Positions 21,643 through 36,140 are shown, counted from the first letter of the stretch. The stretch is 64,000 nt of DNA from Stenopsyche tienmushanensis (GCA_008973525.1 WACJ01000074.1:1054001-1118000); one strand, 5' to 3'. The notes: a model not told the origin generated them from the sequence alone. Numbers and translations: made by a program.

Positions 21643-24600
21643 CAAAATTATGCGATAGCTTTTAAAGTGTATAAACACTTAAAATACAATAATCCTACAA
21701 AATTATTTTGCTCGGACACGGTCCAAGTTGCGGATATATCATGGCTCATATTAATCCTTATAACTCTTATTATTTGCCACAATCAAATAAAATGGATGAT
21801 TATTTTATTAAGGAATTTCATAATTTTCTGCTTTGTACTATAGATTTATTGACTAGACTTCGAATCATTATTTTAAAAAAATCTTCGTTAATATCACGCC
21901 ATATGTAGTATTATAGTAATCGATATCCAAGAACAGCACCCTCAAATTGAATCAGCGTTGTCAAACACCACACCGCCGCTATACTATAATTTCACTTTGT
22001 TATAAGCCTCGTATTAATTACGAGGGGGGGAGCTTTTTTAACAATAACTTTTTTGTTTATAACGAGGAAATCGGCCATTTACTGGACACGTGTCTGACAC
22101 GTTTTCGCTCTCTGCTCTTATCAGGTACTTGTGATTCGAGTAGCGCTATATAATTGGAGGATGGATATTCAGGTAATTGGATATCCTGTTCGTGTGTTTT
22201 GTTTATGTTTGCGCTTTTAATAAGGTTATTAATTCGATGGGGAGGGGGTCGAACGTATCCTAGCATTTTTATATGATGTAATTCCGGGGGAAATTAAATA
22301 TATTTTTTGGATGAAATTGAAATTTTACAAGTATTTGCTTACGGTTGGCGTCAGTGTGTAACGTTCGAATGAATATCAAATTGGTCATGAAAGTGAGCAC
22401 TTATTCAATTATGCTAAACTAGAGGGGACACGCTTTGAATTTCGTCTGGTTGAAAATTTTATACCAACCCTATAATTTGTTAACGATAGGACATTTACAT
22501 TTTTATATCTTAATTTTCAATCATTCGGATATAAATATATTTTGTAGCAGTTGTTAAAAACTACTGATAAGAAAATACTTTGACAATTTTGTTCACCCCT
22601 ATTTCTTTTCGTCTTCTAGCATATTTTTTTGCACCTACATTTCTTCGAGTAATTATTTTATAAAAAGCCATAATACTTTGCCAGATTATCTTGTGTTCAA
22701 TAGGATTTATTAACCACGATTAAACAAGTCAATCCAATCCAATCCAACAGACGCATCTTCTTTTTTTCGAGTTTTACAGGATTTATAACAATTTGACAAT
22801 AATTTAGTCACATGTCTATCCAAAACTATCTCCATTACAGAAATATATTTATCGATGTTGATGTGACCATTGCATAGATGAATTTGTTCTTAACTTTTTG
22901 ATGACATGCATCCTCAAATCATTATGATTACTCATCTTCTGCGAAATGTCCGCACCACACAATCAAGTTAATATTCTTTCTAAAATCAAGTACTTACTTT
23001 TATTATAAAGTTTTGGGCTTAAATTTAGATTGTAGAAAAATTTTCGATATATCAACAAATTTGGGAGATCAAAAATATTTATATTTCTAGTCAATCATCT
23101 CGATCCAACTTTCTCTCTTTCATTAGAAAATATTAATAGGGAGATTACCTACATTCAATAATAGAAATAGCATCTTAAGGAGAACAGTTTCAGTAATAAC
23201 ATAATTGTACGGCTTTCTATAGTCCAGTAGATTGATTAGTCAATCACCAATTGGTCATCGTAGGAAAATATGTTTTAAATAAGAAGAATTTATTTACAAA
23301 ACTGCTATTTAACAAAACTTGTCTATAAGCCACTTACAAACCTTTTCATCCACACAAACTTCAAATCATGCATCGATTTTGTTCCACATTTAAAAAAGCT
23401 CTTTGTCCCGATACCCTCTCATTTATAAATCTTAAATAATATATCACCCCTCAAACAAATATGCGTCGGTGAAAAAAAAACAAATTGCTTTTTAATTCAA
23501 CCTCAAATTGAGCGAGAAATAACTTTTTTACCCACAGAGCCTATCTGATGATGTCACCATGGGGGAGCGATCATTATATGCGGACATTTGCAGAGGGTCG
23601 CGGCTCTGTACAAAGAGGTTGATAAAATGTTTTTCGTCCTTGTATTGATTTAGCCATGAAGATCTACTCTTATGAATTTCAATGTATGCTTTGCATAAAT
23701 CATGTTATTATGGTCTTGCCAATATGCATAATATAGTTGATTGTATGACACCTTATGGCGATTTTAAAAGCATACCCTCTCATGATCCGTTCTTCATATT
23801 TCATATCCACGGAGCCAAATTGATCAGTCGTAGAAATAATATCGAATGATTCAACTTATCAACTTATATGATATATTATCTTTGTCTTATATTTCGAAAA
23901 CATTTTTGATAAAGTAGACAGAGAAAACAACTCACTGGGCAAAGGTACTGATAAATATATGAAAGGTGCCCAATTCCATCGAAATAACAGAATTTTCAAT
24001 AGGAAATTTTGAAGTAACTCTTAATGATAGCTGCAGCCTAAATTATCACTTAAGCAAATATTTGCATTCCTATAGCCACTCTGTTCCAAATTATTGGTTT
24101 CGTTTCAAACAAACACGATTGTTTTATAAATTGACGGCTGGTTGATCGTGAATATATTCTTATCCAAGAAAACCTTTCCTGAAAAGATTCTTATGAAGCA
24201 ATATTCGTTATAATTGATATCCCAAATATCTTGATACAAATGTTTTCCACCCACATCCATCCACACTTCATTTAAACCCGAATCTTTATATTAATATTAG
24301 GGATCTAGGATTCATTATACTAATACTTAGTTATTTTATTCTGTGTTTTATTAAGATTTTATATTTTGATTCTGTAAGCCTTCTTTTGAAGTTGAATTTT
24401 TCAGAATACTTCATAATAATTGTTGCAAATAAAACGATCTGAAAAATCAATATGATTTTAGTAAATCATATTGGTATTTAATATTTTGGAACCAAAAAAT
24501 TAAAATAAACATGGCTTGAAACGATTGATCACATATAATATTTTTCACATTCTGGATTTGAACTCGAACCTTTACAATCATTAAAAAATAAATCCACTCG

Positions 24601-26889
24601 ATCATATAACAAATGATCCTTTTATAGTAAAATCATACCTTTTCCGAATAAAATTTCAATTATCGCATAATTAATTCGTCATTGTGAAGTACATAACAAT
24701 AGGGTCTTTAGACGAATTACTGTTAACGAGAGAGTAAATTGTTTCCCTTTGATGTCGCATACGTGCGTTATCCGAAGGGTTTGTTAAAAGAAGATACAAG
24801 TACGACAAATTTATACATATTTGATTGTTAAAATTCTGATTTTTCAATGAAATATGCTACGAATGTTGGTGACAGAAAACCACAAAGAAAATAATACATC
24901 TGATTTATTAATATAATGAAACGTATTCTGTCCCCTCTTCGTATATATGTTAATATTTTATTTATTTCTAGTCTGGTATGTGTTTGCATGTAAATATTCG
25001 AGTATATTATTGAGCAGTTTCAATCAAACACTTCATTCATTGGGGTCGATTTAACATCAACATACTGTGAACGACCCTCCCACTTGACTTTGTGTGCATT
25101 CCTCGAACAGCGATTTTCAAACTGTTTTTCTTGCGTCAGCTTCCAATGAACGAATAGTTTTGTGTATAACAAAATTTTTGCAGCATACCCAAGCATTTCA
25201 TTGCTTGTAGGCGATGTTTGAATAGACATTTGAGAAGCCTTGGGATGAGTCTGTTTGTCAAAGAATTGTTTGTCTATCCGGCCACGCGCCTCTCAATATT
25301 AAAATCTGCTCATCCCCTATCGAAAAGGGAAAGACTTATTTGTCAAGTACACTCTTCAGCGCTATAGAAGAATTAGTGGACATTGCAGATCAGTAGCTAA
25401 GGGATCAAATCTTTAAAGGACATAGACAAATTTATTTAAAACGTTTTATCAACCATAATTAAAATGTTCATCACAGAATTGGATATTTTTATGTGTTAAT
25501 TATATCGCAGAACTAAAAAAACCATTCGACATCTTCCAAAAACACATCCTCAGTTTATATTCATCAAATTAAAAGAATATATTGTTATTAAGCTTTTTCA
25601 ACTTGACTTTTAATGATAAGTTACATAATTTTTTTTTATAAAATCCAGCTATGCCAAAATTTACTTGATCTTGAGGAATTTACTGATCAATGCTCCCTCA
25701 ATTTTTGCCCAAATAATTCCCATTCTTCTCTTAATATGTGCTTATTATAGAAGAATATTTTATAATTTTACACAGATTTATATAGTATTCAGATAAGAGC
25801 TTCCCAAACTTTAACATTACACTAAATCGTCAAAATACACTTCTACTAAATACTAATAAAAATGTGAGCTATAAATTTATCTTTTCACTACACTCGATAT
25901 GATTATTTGTACTTATTATAAGCAATATTCGTAAATTTGTCATATGGTATGGTATCTCATAAATCCTCCCCCATTCTAATAAAATGGAAAATGGAATAAA
26001 TGGTTATGGAAGAAGGTTCAATCATTATTGCTCGGCAGTAAAGGGGGTGATTTTAAATTCCGTCAAACTGAAATGATTATCGACAATAAATTCTGCATAT
26101 AAGCATTGTATTTAAAAATCTATTACTTTAAGTAGTGGTTCTTAAAATTAATGAAGGCAAACTTTGAAATAATTTAGATGTAAATGAGCGATGTTGAATA
26201 AAAGTAAGGAAGCGGTAGATGCATGAGCAAAGAACATAAGAAAAATTTAAATAGTTTCCCGTGGTATAGCAAAAATAAAGTTGTAGGGAATATATTATAT
26301 TAATGGGTTTTTAGGAGTAATTCATTGAATAACAAGTTTTTTCTGGATAAAATGTATATTTAAAACTATGATGAATTTGCCACTGCTTTAATGCAAAAAG
26401 AAGTTAATTATATGCGAAAAGGTCTTCTAATTCTAATAAGCTGATTATAGCAAAACTTCTGTACAAACGAAATTTAGAGCGAAAATAATTCAGCCAACTT
26501 ATCTATTGCTAATAATTCAAAGTTATTCTTAGTACTATCAATGATTTGGAGATATTTTTAAAATCCAATCATGCCTGATTGGACTTTGAACTTATCTTCA
26601 AACGCAAATATAAAAGTCTATCAATTATAAGGATAGTAAATAAAAGTGCCATCGAAGATCAAATTCAGTTACGGAAATTAAATTATTTTTTGCAACTATT
26701 GATATAATGCAAATCAAAGGGCGGCCATATAAAATGCCGAAATGAAAGCTAAATTGGAAATACAATCGAATTTATTAGAAATATAAGTGAATATATTGTG
26801 CTTTTCATGCCAAAATTTCTTGTTGTCAAATACTTAAGTACTTGTTATTTGAGAGAGCTTTGAAACGCTTCAGATATATGCAGGATGTC

Positions 26890-27145
26890 AGCCTGGATAC
26901 AATTTGTATCCCTCATTGAATGAGACGCGGTCAAGCATTAAAGCCGGTAACGTCGCGCGGGCCAGTCATCCCGATTGTCATTGTGGACCATTCTTCCACA
27001 GCATATGGATTGTTCATTTGAGGAGTGAGGACACGTTAATTAATCCATCCACCCTCGTGTTGATTCAATAGGCGTGTAACCGCACTTTGGTTAAGCTTCC
27101 CGCTCCCTCCTCAGGGACATGAGACAAATAAAGGCTTAGCCGCCG
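26890..27145. promoter_or_regulatory. GC-rich island, possible conserved noncoding element
   Basis: About 250 bp with much higher GC and CpG content than the flanks (for example AACGTCGCGCGGGCC near 26950). No frame is long or recognisable, and no repeat ends were found. An ancient regulatory element or an untranslated exon is possible. Confidence 0.22.
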
Positions 27146-28519
27146 GTGACACTGAGACAAACAAACCAGCGCGTGACAGATGAACTGCAATGCTCCGGTG
27201 ACGTTTTATTATTCGACCTGCAAGGGTTACCATTATATACAATATCTCATACATCGGATTCTATGCGGCCAGGACCTATGCAAACTAATGCTTTGTTTAA
27301 CGGTGTAATCAAATATTTTTTCAAAACGCGAATCAAATCGATCAACATCAAAGGAACGATTTCTTGGTACAGTTGACGTCCTTTGTAATAAATGTTTATA
27401 TTTATATTTCCATCATTCAAATATAATTAGAAAGTACATGAATTTTGTGGCTTTTCTAGAAAATGATTTTTCTTGTGATTGTTTTCCATTTGCCTTTCAT
27501 ACATGATAAGGTATATATTGAATTATTTGAATAATAAATGAGAAGAATCTATGTATGAGAAGCAATAATATTATTATTTTAAAATTATAACTATTATTGT
27601 ATATTTAGTCATAGGCATTCTTGTACGACTTAATTACTCACCTCAGTATTTATATTTTCAGATTCAAGAATCCAACCAACTTACAATATGCTTTTCTCCT
27701 GTATTCACGCACTTGTTTTTCTGATCTTCTGGTCAGCACTAAATACACTTGAGTCTGTTTTTATGCGATTTTGGAGTTATGCAGTTTTCAAAAATAATGG
27801 AACCTATCCATCATTTTTCTATAGAGAACAAAGCCTTTTTTATGCGAATACCCAAGTGTACTCATTTTATACGAAATAATCGTCATATACGTTATTTGAT
27901 ATGTTTTTAATACTTTAATATATTTTAGGTTATGACTTGGATAAGTTTTAAATAGGACCACACATTTTTATGGAGCATTTAAATGATCTGCATCCATATT
28001 ATACTATTCTGCTTCATAATTTATGGCCCACAAATGTTTATTTGTGTTAGGGTCAGGGATTATTTCCAGGACAACACTCGGGATCATCACGTAAAAACAT
28101 TTTAGCTGACGTTAATCAAAACCATCATCCAATATAGAACATATTACTATGCTTCCCGTACGTAATGTGTTAAGGTAGCTCTAGAATATCCAAGCAAAAA
28201 TAATTTACGTATTGTGCTTCAACTAACACCATTCCCACTGTTTAATTACCAATTATGCTTGAATATGATTGAATTTTATTACAAATATATAATTATGCAT
28301 CTTCAATTATTGTTTTTATCTAAAGATTTAATACAAAATCGACGTAGCTTTGGTGCTTAAATTGGCAACACTTATTCTGATGAATCATATCGGATGTTAG
28401 CGTTGTGATTTTTTCTTCCGATCTGTAATTAAGTCCTTACTTTAAAGATCCATTGACCAACTTCTCCATGCCGATATTCAGCATCATCGGTATTTATTAT
28501 CGTGAGATTATGTCAGCTT

Positions 28520-28940
28520 GTGTGCTCATACTCCCGTTTACGAATCGATTATTTTTAAAGACTCGAAGTCTTCCGTTTGGAAAGACGCGTTAACGCGTCA
28601 GCAACAATCTGGCAGCCATTTTCACGTCAAATTATTTAAATTTCCACGTATATTTCAATTAATGGTAGTCGGCGAGCCGTCGGAGGGAGCACCCTGCTGA
28701 GTGCGCACGCCCCGTTGAGCATGAAAATAACAAATTACGGTGTGTCCCCCAGTCGGTCACACCATGGTTGGGTGATTACCACAATTTGTCCTTTTAAACG
28801 GACTCATTATCAGATGTGCCTACCTATGCAAATGTGGACGTGCGACTAGTTCCAGGCGATGGAAGAACGCGCCCGGGGCGTAGCCGTCGCAGAGGGCGCC
28901 CGTCAAGCACGCGATACCCAACACCGATTTTTGTGTAATT
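28520..28940. promoter_or_regulatory. GC-rich island with octamer, possible regulatory element
   Basis: About 400 bp of CpG-containing sequence with a perfect palindrome ACGCGTTAACGCGT near 28586 and an ATGCAAAT octamer near 28830. A 60-codon frame (28518-28700) is unrecognised. The length and composition suit a developmental enhancer or a noncoding exon. Confidence 0.27.
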
Positions 28941-29961
28941 CCTTTTAAAATATGAGAGTTAACAAGCACTCATAAATAATTCTTAGATGGTTACGCTGTT
29001 TCTCAAACGTTGATCGACCAAAGAGGTGAATTTGGGACCTGAACAAATTTTCTCATCCATCGACCGAAATTCATATATTTTTTGCTCACTTATCCACAAA
29101 AAACCATTTGATTAGTATGCACATTCCGGAAGTGAGTTTTTTTAAATACATGTAGAATAAATATCAGTTTTTACTTAGATTGAAGACATTATACTTTAAA
29201 AAACCAGTGGCTTTCAACCAGAAAATGCTTTTTTTTACCATCAATGTAAATATTTTGAAAAGGTTTTTCTGTTTTTTTTAATAATCTATCAATACTTTGA
29301 ATAGTACTATTGAAACGTGTGTTGTTTGTAATTGTAACGAAAATCGATCCTGGAAAAAGAGCACTCACGCAAAATAGAGTGGCTATGATAGGATTTGTTG
29401 TTACAATCCTTCATAATTTTTTTTCCCAAACAGACTGATCAAAATAATCGAAATAAACTGATGAAAAAATCTAAATCATTTGCTAATCAAAAATACCACC
29501 TTTCCAATTTCTTTCTTCTGCACGACTACGTTAAGTCTTCGTAGGTTGGATTGTTTCATCCTGTTTTGAATCTTCATCAGATGAAATATTAATATTGTAC
29601 ATCAGATCGTTTAGATCATGTACCTTCACTATCTATAATATAAAATAATTGTCTATTTCTTGTTCACTGAGTTTTTCTGCCATTACGAAGAGCTTTGAGG
29701 CAAAACAATAAAACAGATCAGAAATTTATTGTTTCACATCCTAATTTGTAAAAATAACAAAATTGTATTTGCAACTAAAACCATGTAGCATTGAAAATAA
29801 AATACTATGGAAAATGATCGTACATGTACAGTCATACTCATCTAAGGTTTAAAGTCATTCAAACAAATTTCGAAGAATATCTACTTAGTCCTTAAATGTA
29901 TTAGCTCTTCTTCCAATAATTATATTTATTAAGTTGAATTGTCTCCACTATCAGAGACATC

Positions 29962-30550
29962 CTCCAGATCAGTGGACCCCAAACTTACTATGGTCATGGA
30001 CCTAACCTTAAAGTATTATTATAAAATACAAAAACATTTTTGTAATAAAATGGGTGAACTTTGATGATATTTTATTATTTATGTTCAGTTCTCTGTTTAT
30101 AAGTAACTTTCATAAGTCTCCACGAGCATTAATTTGTCAGTCAATTTCTTGATTGGATGATGAGGCCATAACTGCACTAAATTCCACGTCCTACTAAATA
30201 GGACGACAAAAAAGCAATCAACTAGCTTCTATACAATGATCCATAACGCAGGTTATAAAATTGGTATCTATTTTTGGAACCAGAGTTTTAGTTTTGATTA
30301 TATTTTCAATCTTGTAGAAGGGAGAGTTATGACATTTTTTGAATTAGCTATATTGAGTTGCTAATTATTACCTATTTATTTTAGCTTTCATAGTAATGAA
30401 AATGGGCGGCAATTATTTTGCTTTAAATTAAACATTTTGATGACCCCCCCAAACGTTTTCAAATCAATTTTAAATCATCATAAATCCCTCAACGATCACA
30501 AATACCACAGGGGATCCATTGGAACCAGTTTAAGAACCTACGATCTAGAT
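29962..30550. mobile_element. Non-autonomous hAT element, older copy
   Basis: Left end CAGTGGACCCCAAACTTACT at 29970; right end, read on the other strand, CGTAGGTTCTTAAACTGG from 30542. The shared GG..C..AAACT core corresponds to the common hAT terminus. Flanks 29962-29969 (CTCCAGAT) and 30543-30550 (ATCTAGAT) match at 6 of 8 positions, fitting a decayed 8-bp duplication. No transposase lies in the 573-bp interior. More diverged ends than the 1.0-1.6 kb element suggest an older insertion. Confidence 0.6.
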
Positions 30551-33500
30551 CTTATAAATTCGATGTGATTGTATAAGATTGAATAACCTTTTAAAAAAAA
30601 TATTCCAATTTCATATACAACCCAATCAACAATTGCAATATTTTACTTACTAAATTTACTAACCACATTAAATTTAATCAATCAAACGCGTTTTTTGTTG
30701 TTTTTTATGCAAATAAATAACTCTGTTATTAAGGATGCCATTAAAAGATTTATAACTATAGATATTTTAATGCTGACTTCGCAACTGAGGAACGCCTTCC
30801 AAAATTAATTTTGCATTTATAAAAATAGTTTTAGCGATGTAAGTTATTGTAATACGAGACATCAAACGATTAATGTCTATTTTATACAGATGAGCACTCA
30901 AATACTCACTTAAAGTCATCGATCTATTAAGTTTGACGCAAAAATTATGGGAAATTTGCAAATATAATCAAAAATATTCATGTGAATATTAAGGTACCTG
31001 AATATTTATATGAAATTTGAGCTATGTTAGATATATTAATAACCTTATCCCTTTCTGTATTTTAACAAACTTTGTAAACCATATTGTGTAGCTTTCTACG
31101 TATTTATGAATATATTTTACATCGCTTTCTCTATGTATTTTCAAACTTATCTCTTTCGATTTTATCCTCTAAAGTTCATGTTTTCACATTTATAACGTTA
31201 TGCATACCTTATCTATGCATTGGATAGCTTCTAGCTATTTTAACATGATGATGATGATACAATTATGAAGTCATCGATAATACGCTTAGCAACTTTTTCT
31301 AGCCAAAGTCTTGACCAAGATGGACCAAATATATACACTGTAAGGATCGCTTTAATTTGATCTGGAGTTTTTCTGTTGGTGAAAAAATGCAAATGAATGA
31401 GTTTTAAATATTAACTGCATAGACATTGCCTTCTTTATACATACATTCGAGAGCGCGTGCTTACTTTTTGTGCATTAATCAAGGTGCTGTTTTTTCCATG
31501 CATTTGCATTAATTTTACACGGGTTTTGTATAATATTTTTTTGCAGTTTCTTACCTTTAAATTTGTATTTCTTGAAAATTGAAGAAACTGGTTATTGACA
31601 ATTATAGAATTTAGCAAAAACCTGTTTTTTACATTCGATGTACAACAACTATAATAATAATTCTTTGAACACACTGTTATTGTCAAAATTGACTCCCCTA
31701 TTCTCTCAGTTTTTTTTAATACACCGTGGTATATCGAATCGATAGCAGAATATAATTTATAAGCACTTCAACTATAATTGATTGAAAGTATTTTTCAAGA
31801 ACATGAATCATTCAACAATCAAAGCAGGATGTCGATGGCCGCTGCAGATAGAAGGTCGCTCAAATTGAAGCTTCCAAAAGCATTCAAATCATATCATCAA
31901 AATAATTGTTATGCAATGGCTAAATTTTTCAAATATTGACTAACCTGTTTAAATTCGCCAATGATATTCAACTAAATCTGTCAAATTAGCCTGTTGGGAA
32001 CCACTCGCGGGGCGTTTTCATTAACGTATCAATCTTGAATTCTCAAAAAAAACTTGTTTGATCATTCATTTAACATTTTTGTCACGCAAGTGTTCCACTT
32101 GTAGATCCTTATGATATACATATCGCCTTTAATTGTATTATAAGGTTGTTGACACACAATCCACATGCTGGCCCCGGGCTGCTCGATAATTTACATTCAG
32201 TAATAACCATTTTACAACGGGGCATTACACAATAAGATATTCGGATATAAGCTAGAAACACGATAATTTCAGCCTTATTGATTCTTTCATTTTTTCTGTT
32301 CGTGCTTACGAGAGTAGCTAAATATAGATGATTTGCGTGGTCAAAGTGAAACATAACTCGCCGAGTGATTTTATATAATCTTGGGCTCGAAATAATGTAA
32401 GCGCTTATGGCAAATCGATATTTAGGCGAAAATCACACAGCTCGTAATATAAATATGGCAAAATTCAATGATAAATTTGATAAATTCGTACGAAATGTAT
32501 TGAAAATTGTAAGTTTTGTTTGACTTAAACTCAAATTTAGATCGAATCTATCGAAAAATATTTATCATTGTAACAAATTTTGGTAATCGGAACTGTTGAT
32601 ATAATCCAAATTTAAACTATTTTTAGCTTCTGCTACTTAGAGGATAATTAGCAACAATACATATATTTTTCATTATACGTCAAACAATAAATTCGTAGGC
32701 TTTTTTCAGAAATTGCAACAAAATTACTCCAAATTAAAAAGAAAAAAAATCTGCGAATTTATTGAGTAATGTTTTAATGGTAATTATAGGAATTTGGTAT
32801 TAAACAAATATTTAAATCATGAAGGAGATTTTTCAGAAAAATCTGCAGACAGAAAACCAATTAAATTCCTTACATGATTTTTAAATATGTATGTCAGGAT
32901 ACATTCAAATAAATAAGTACGTCTTCTTGTTCAAAATAATATGTTGTAAATTTTTGGCTTGTATATAAAATATCTTTTTATGAAAAATGTTATTGAAACT
33001 AACACGAAAGGAGCCATATTTGCATAATTAAATGCTATTTTAATTAGACAATACAATTGTTTCATCAATGTGATTTTAAAATTGGAAATGATAAAAGAAA
33101 CCTCAAAAGGGCTTGATTATGATTGGTACATAATACAAAATTATCTTCAAGCAGTCTTGTTAACATCTTCTGATTAGATATAAAGCAAAACTTTTTTCCA
33201 ATTATTTAATTTAATGTTTAAAAAACCATGATTCACATCAGAAAAATTCCTAATTTATCGCATTGGAAGATCGATAGGATATTTTGGGAATTTGAGAGGG
33301 AATGTGAACATTCAATATATTTTTAATTAAAATGCAAATACTATAAAATAGTTTATCTTTTTAGACAATAAATAAGAAATTTCATTTACAACAAAAGTAA
33401 TCCAAGAATATAAGTGTGCTGAAACTGAAAATTTTACTGTATTTATCCAAATCCATCCGATTATATTTGTTCAAAGTTTCCAATATATACGATAAGAAAG

Positions 33501-34200
33501 AATAGATTCATTGATATTTATCATATGGAAAAAAACAACTCCATTTATAGAAAAATCTGGGATAATTTTCATGTCCTATATCAAAATGTTTCCCTATCAA
33601 TAGAATAATGCTTTTTTACCTTTTTGTTAAAAAATATTTATATATGCTAAAATTCTTATTATCCAACAGATTTATTGGTTTAAAATTAATTAATTTTCAA
33701 TACAATAAGTCTTCATTGCATGATATTAACATACTAAAATAAATAAATAGCTCAAGAGGGAATCAATGTTAAATCCATCATACTCGCCATATTTGATTAT
33801 ATCTAACGACTATTTGCTTATTTTAGCTTAAAATTATTGACTGTATTTAAAAAATAAATTTATATACCATTAAACTGTCTCTGTTGGTCCTTGTTGTACC
33901 CGATGTTTGATATTACTTGATGTCGTGCATCACTTCACTACACCCTTATAGAGCCGTCTGACTGGCAACTAACCATTAAACCATGGCTATTTGATTAAAA
34001 ACCAATCTATCGGGTTATGGAGGTGTACTGATGCTATAAAACGACGTTCACTTCCTGCTAAACGTGAACTAATTAAACTGTGGCATCATTAACTAAACTA
34101 TTATACGGATAAGTATTTATTTTTTCAAAAATAAATCCACTCAATTCTGCGATACAAAAATATCACATTTAGCCTGTTTTATTTGATTTTTCAATTTGGA
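30551..34200. other. AT-rich stretch, nothing recognised
   Basis: About 3.6 kb with no domain, repeat end or RNA gene identified. Frames at 31435-31686 and 32109-32354 (minus) are AT-rich and unsupported. Confidence 0.5.
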
Positions 34201-34210
34201 TTCTCCCGAG

Positions 34211-34351
34211 ATGGATAAAAACCATCCTAAATTTGATCCTGTTATGTTAAGAATGGCTGATGAAGCTCCGAGGGTGATCAGTGGCAAGAACCCTCCTGTG
34301 TTCGATGCGAAGAGGGGTCGTAAAAATGAATTCGCACAAAACCAAAATTAA
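34211..34351 (+). CDS. Candidate small ORF, 46 codons (unrecognised)
   Basis: An ATG at 34211 opens 46 codons ending at TAA 34349-34351. The product is hydrophilic and balanced in composition (MADEAPRVISGKNPPVFDAK from residue 15), unlike random AT-rich frames nearby, and it lies at the start of a roughly 450-bp GC-richer patch. A dibasic KRG follows the quoted segment, but I do not recognise a neuropeptide, domain or transposon protein. Downstream at 34512-34519 AGGTGAGC is a fair splice-donor match. It may be a small gene, an exon, or a fragment of an unknown element. Confidence 0.28.
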   Translation: MDKNHPKFDPVMLRMADEAPRVISGKNPPVFDAKRGRKNEFAQNQN

Positions 34352-35965
34352 ATCCCACGAGACACCGTATTTGTTAACATTTTCGCTGTATTATTGGCGG
34401 CGCAAGATACCAGCAATTCTATATCCTGAGATAAGCTGACCGGATATTGAGTTGAGGTTTGCCGAAGCCGGTGGACCGGAAATGTGTTTTCCTGAAGGAA
34501 GCGGAAAGCGGAGGTGAGCATTCTAAAGGTAAACTAGTTTAACGGCTAACGGACCCTAATAGAGGCTTGTGTGTGAAAATGGGAAATGGACCCTTGCCGG
34601 CTCTCAGAAAGGGAAGGAAATCTCATTTTCTTTAAGGAAGTAAAGCCTTTTAGGGAAGTCTATATATTTGAGTTACGCATAAGGGTGTTTCTAAGTCACT
34701 CTCTTGCAAGACAAAAAAATTACCATAAATGAAAACTGTCAATTTATTAAATTTCATTGTAAAAACATCGCAAATAATTACAAATTTTGCCAAAGCAATC
34801 ATCATCAACTCCATCAATCTCACATACAAGTCGAAATAAATACAGTTTAAAATAATAGATGCTTTTTCTTATCGGATGAGTAAATAAGTAATGACTATCA
34901 AATCCTGTTTTACTAGCATTTGTAGCAGCAAGTGGCCTTTTAAAAGCAATGATTTACGCAGGTCATAGTTTGGACTATTGTAACTGTCGACGGTCAATCT
35001 CTGCTTGCGTTTATGCATCAGATAGTAATGACAATTGTATAAATGATGATAAAAGATGCGCTTAAATAGTAAATTTATATGAAATTGGTTTCCGATCTTG
35101 AAAATTGTTTCAGAATTATTCATAAAGACATAATTATATTGATCTCTTTTGGGGACAGTTTAAAGAACTGTCTTCAACGAATATTTTAGATTAAAGAGTC
35201 ACATTTATGCAGCCTATACAATATTTTAATCACAATACTCCACGGAGTCATCACCAGGGGTTCGCGGCATATAGAAATCGTGGTTAAAACACCAACGTTA
35301 AATTAAAAAAACTAGGACGTTTTTTGGATAAAGATCCGCAAAGAAAAAAGCACTGATTCCAAAAATAAATATATTGTCTTATATTGAAAGTTTAAAAAGC
35401 CTTAATTAATTTAATACATTTGATAATTACTGCACTATGCAGATACTTATTTTTAATGTTGCATACTATATTTGACATGAATTTAAACTATTAGATGAGA
35501 TGTTATTAAAATGAAACTATACTATATAATATATCAGTCGAGAGTCCATCGATATTGTTCAGCGAAAAAACATTTTTATGGCAGTTTGCTGTGCTAAAAA
35601 TGGCAAGTGTTAATTACTCATAAAATATTCTGCCTGAAGCGTTGCATGGAACTTCTTTATTTACAGATGAAGACTTAAGCTGTTGTATTAATTTACATGA
35701 AATATTTTTTAACGGCGTCTTCGGCGGCGTTTCAATATTTTGATCACTTTAAAAAATACATCTTTATATGGCTTAAAATGTCTCTTTGACTCTTTTTAGT
35801 GCTCAGACACAAGCGATGATCTTTACCATAAAAAATAGTGCTTTATGAGGATTCAACTGTTTGCTTTTATCTTAAAACTATCAATCATTTGACAACGAAT
35901 TTTGATGTGTTTATGCTTTTAATAGGAATCTTCCGATTAAAAAAGACTGTGAATTGATCAGTATT
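34352..35965. other. No confirmed gene; GC-richer patch then AT-rich
   Basis: 34.35-34.65 kb continues the GC-richer patch that holds the candidate small ORF, without recognisable content. The rest is AT-rich. A word CCAGGGGTTCGCGG near 35255 resembles hAT subterminal sequence, but no partner was found. Confidence 0.4.
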
Positions 35966-35973
35966 TTACTCAC

Positions 35974-36140
35974 CTGCCATGGATTGCTGTCGAGTGTCAA
36001 GTACGACATGATGATGACCCGGATATGGTCTCCACACCCTGAAGTTCACGCCGACTTCTTCCTTGAATCATATATTACCGCGGTGCTCGAGTCCTCGATC
36101 CGAAACAAATTTCACGTGTCAGTCATCATCATCGAAAATT
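35974..36140 (-). other. Candidate exon with consensus splice donor (minus strand)
   Basis: On the minus strand a GC-richer segment ends ...GGCAG followed by GTGAGT (35973-35968), a perfect match to the metazoan 5' splice-site consensus. A frame ending at this donor is open for about 33 codons (FKEEVGVNFRVWRPYPGHHH...); the other two frames have stops. No acceptor or domain was identified, so it may be an untranslated first exon or chance. The plus-strand 64-codon frame over the same DNA is not supported. Confidence 0.28.

Larger units (their letters stand above)
21643..29961. other. Long AT-rich stretch, no confirmed gene
   Basis: No coding domain, RNA gene or complete transposon was recognised across about 8 kb. 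GC-richer islands lie at about 21.95-22.26, 23.53-23.63, 25.02-25.3, 26.9-27.15 and 28.5-28.93 kb; the last two are listed separately. All other frames are AT-rich and short. Confidence 0.45.
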
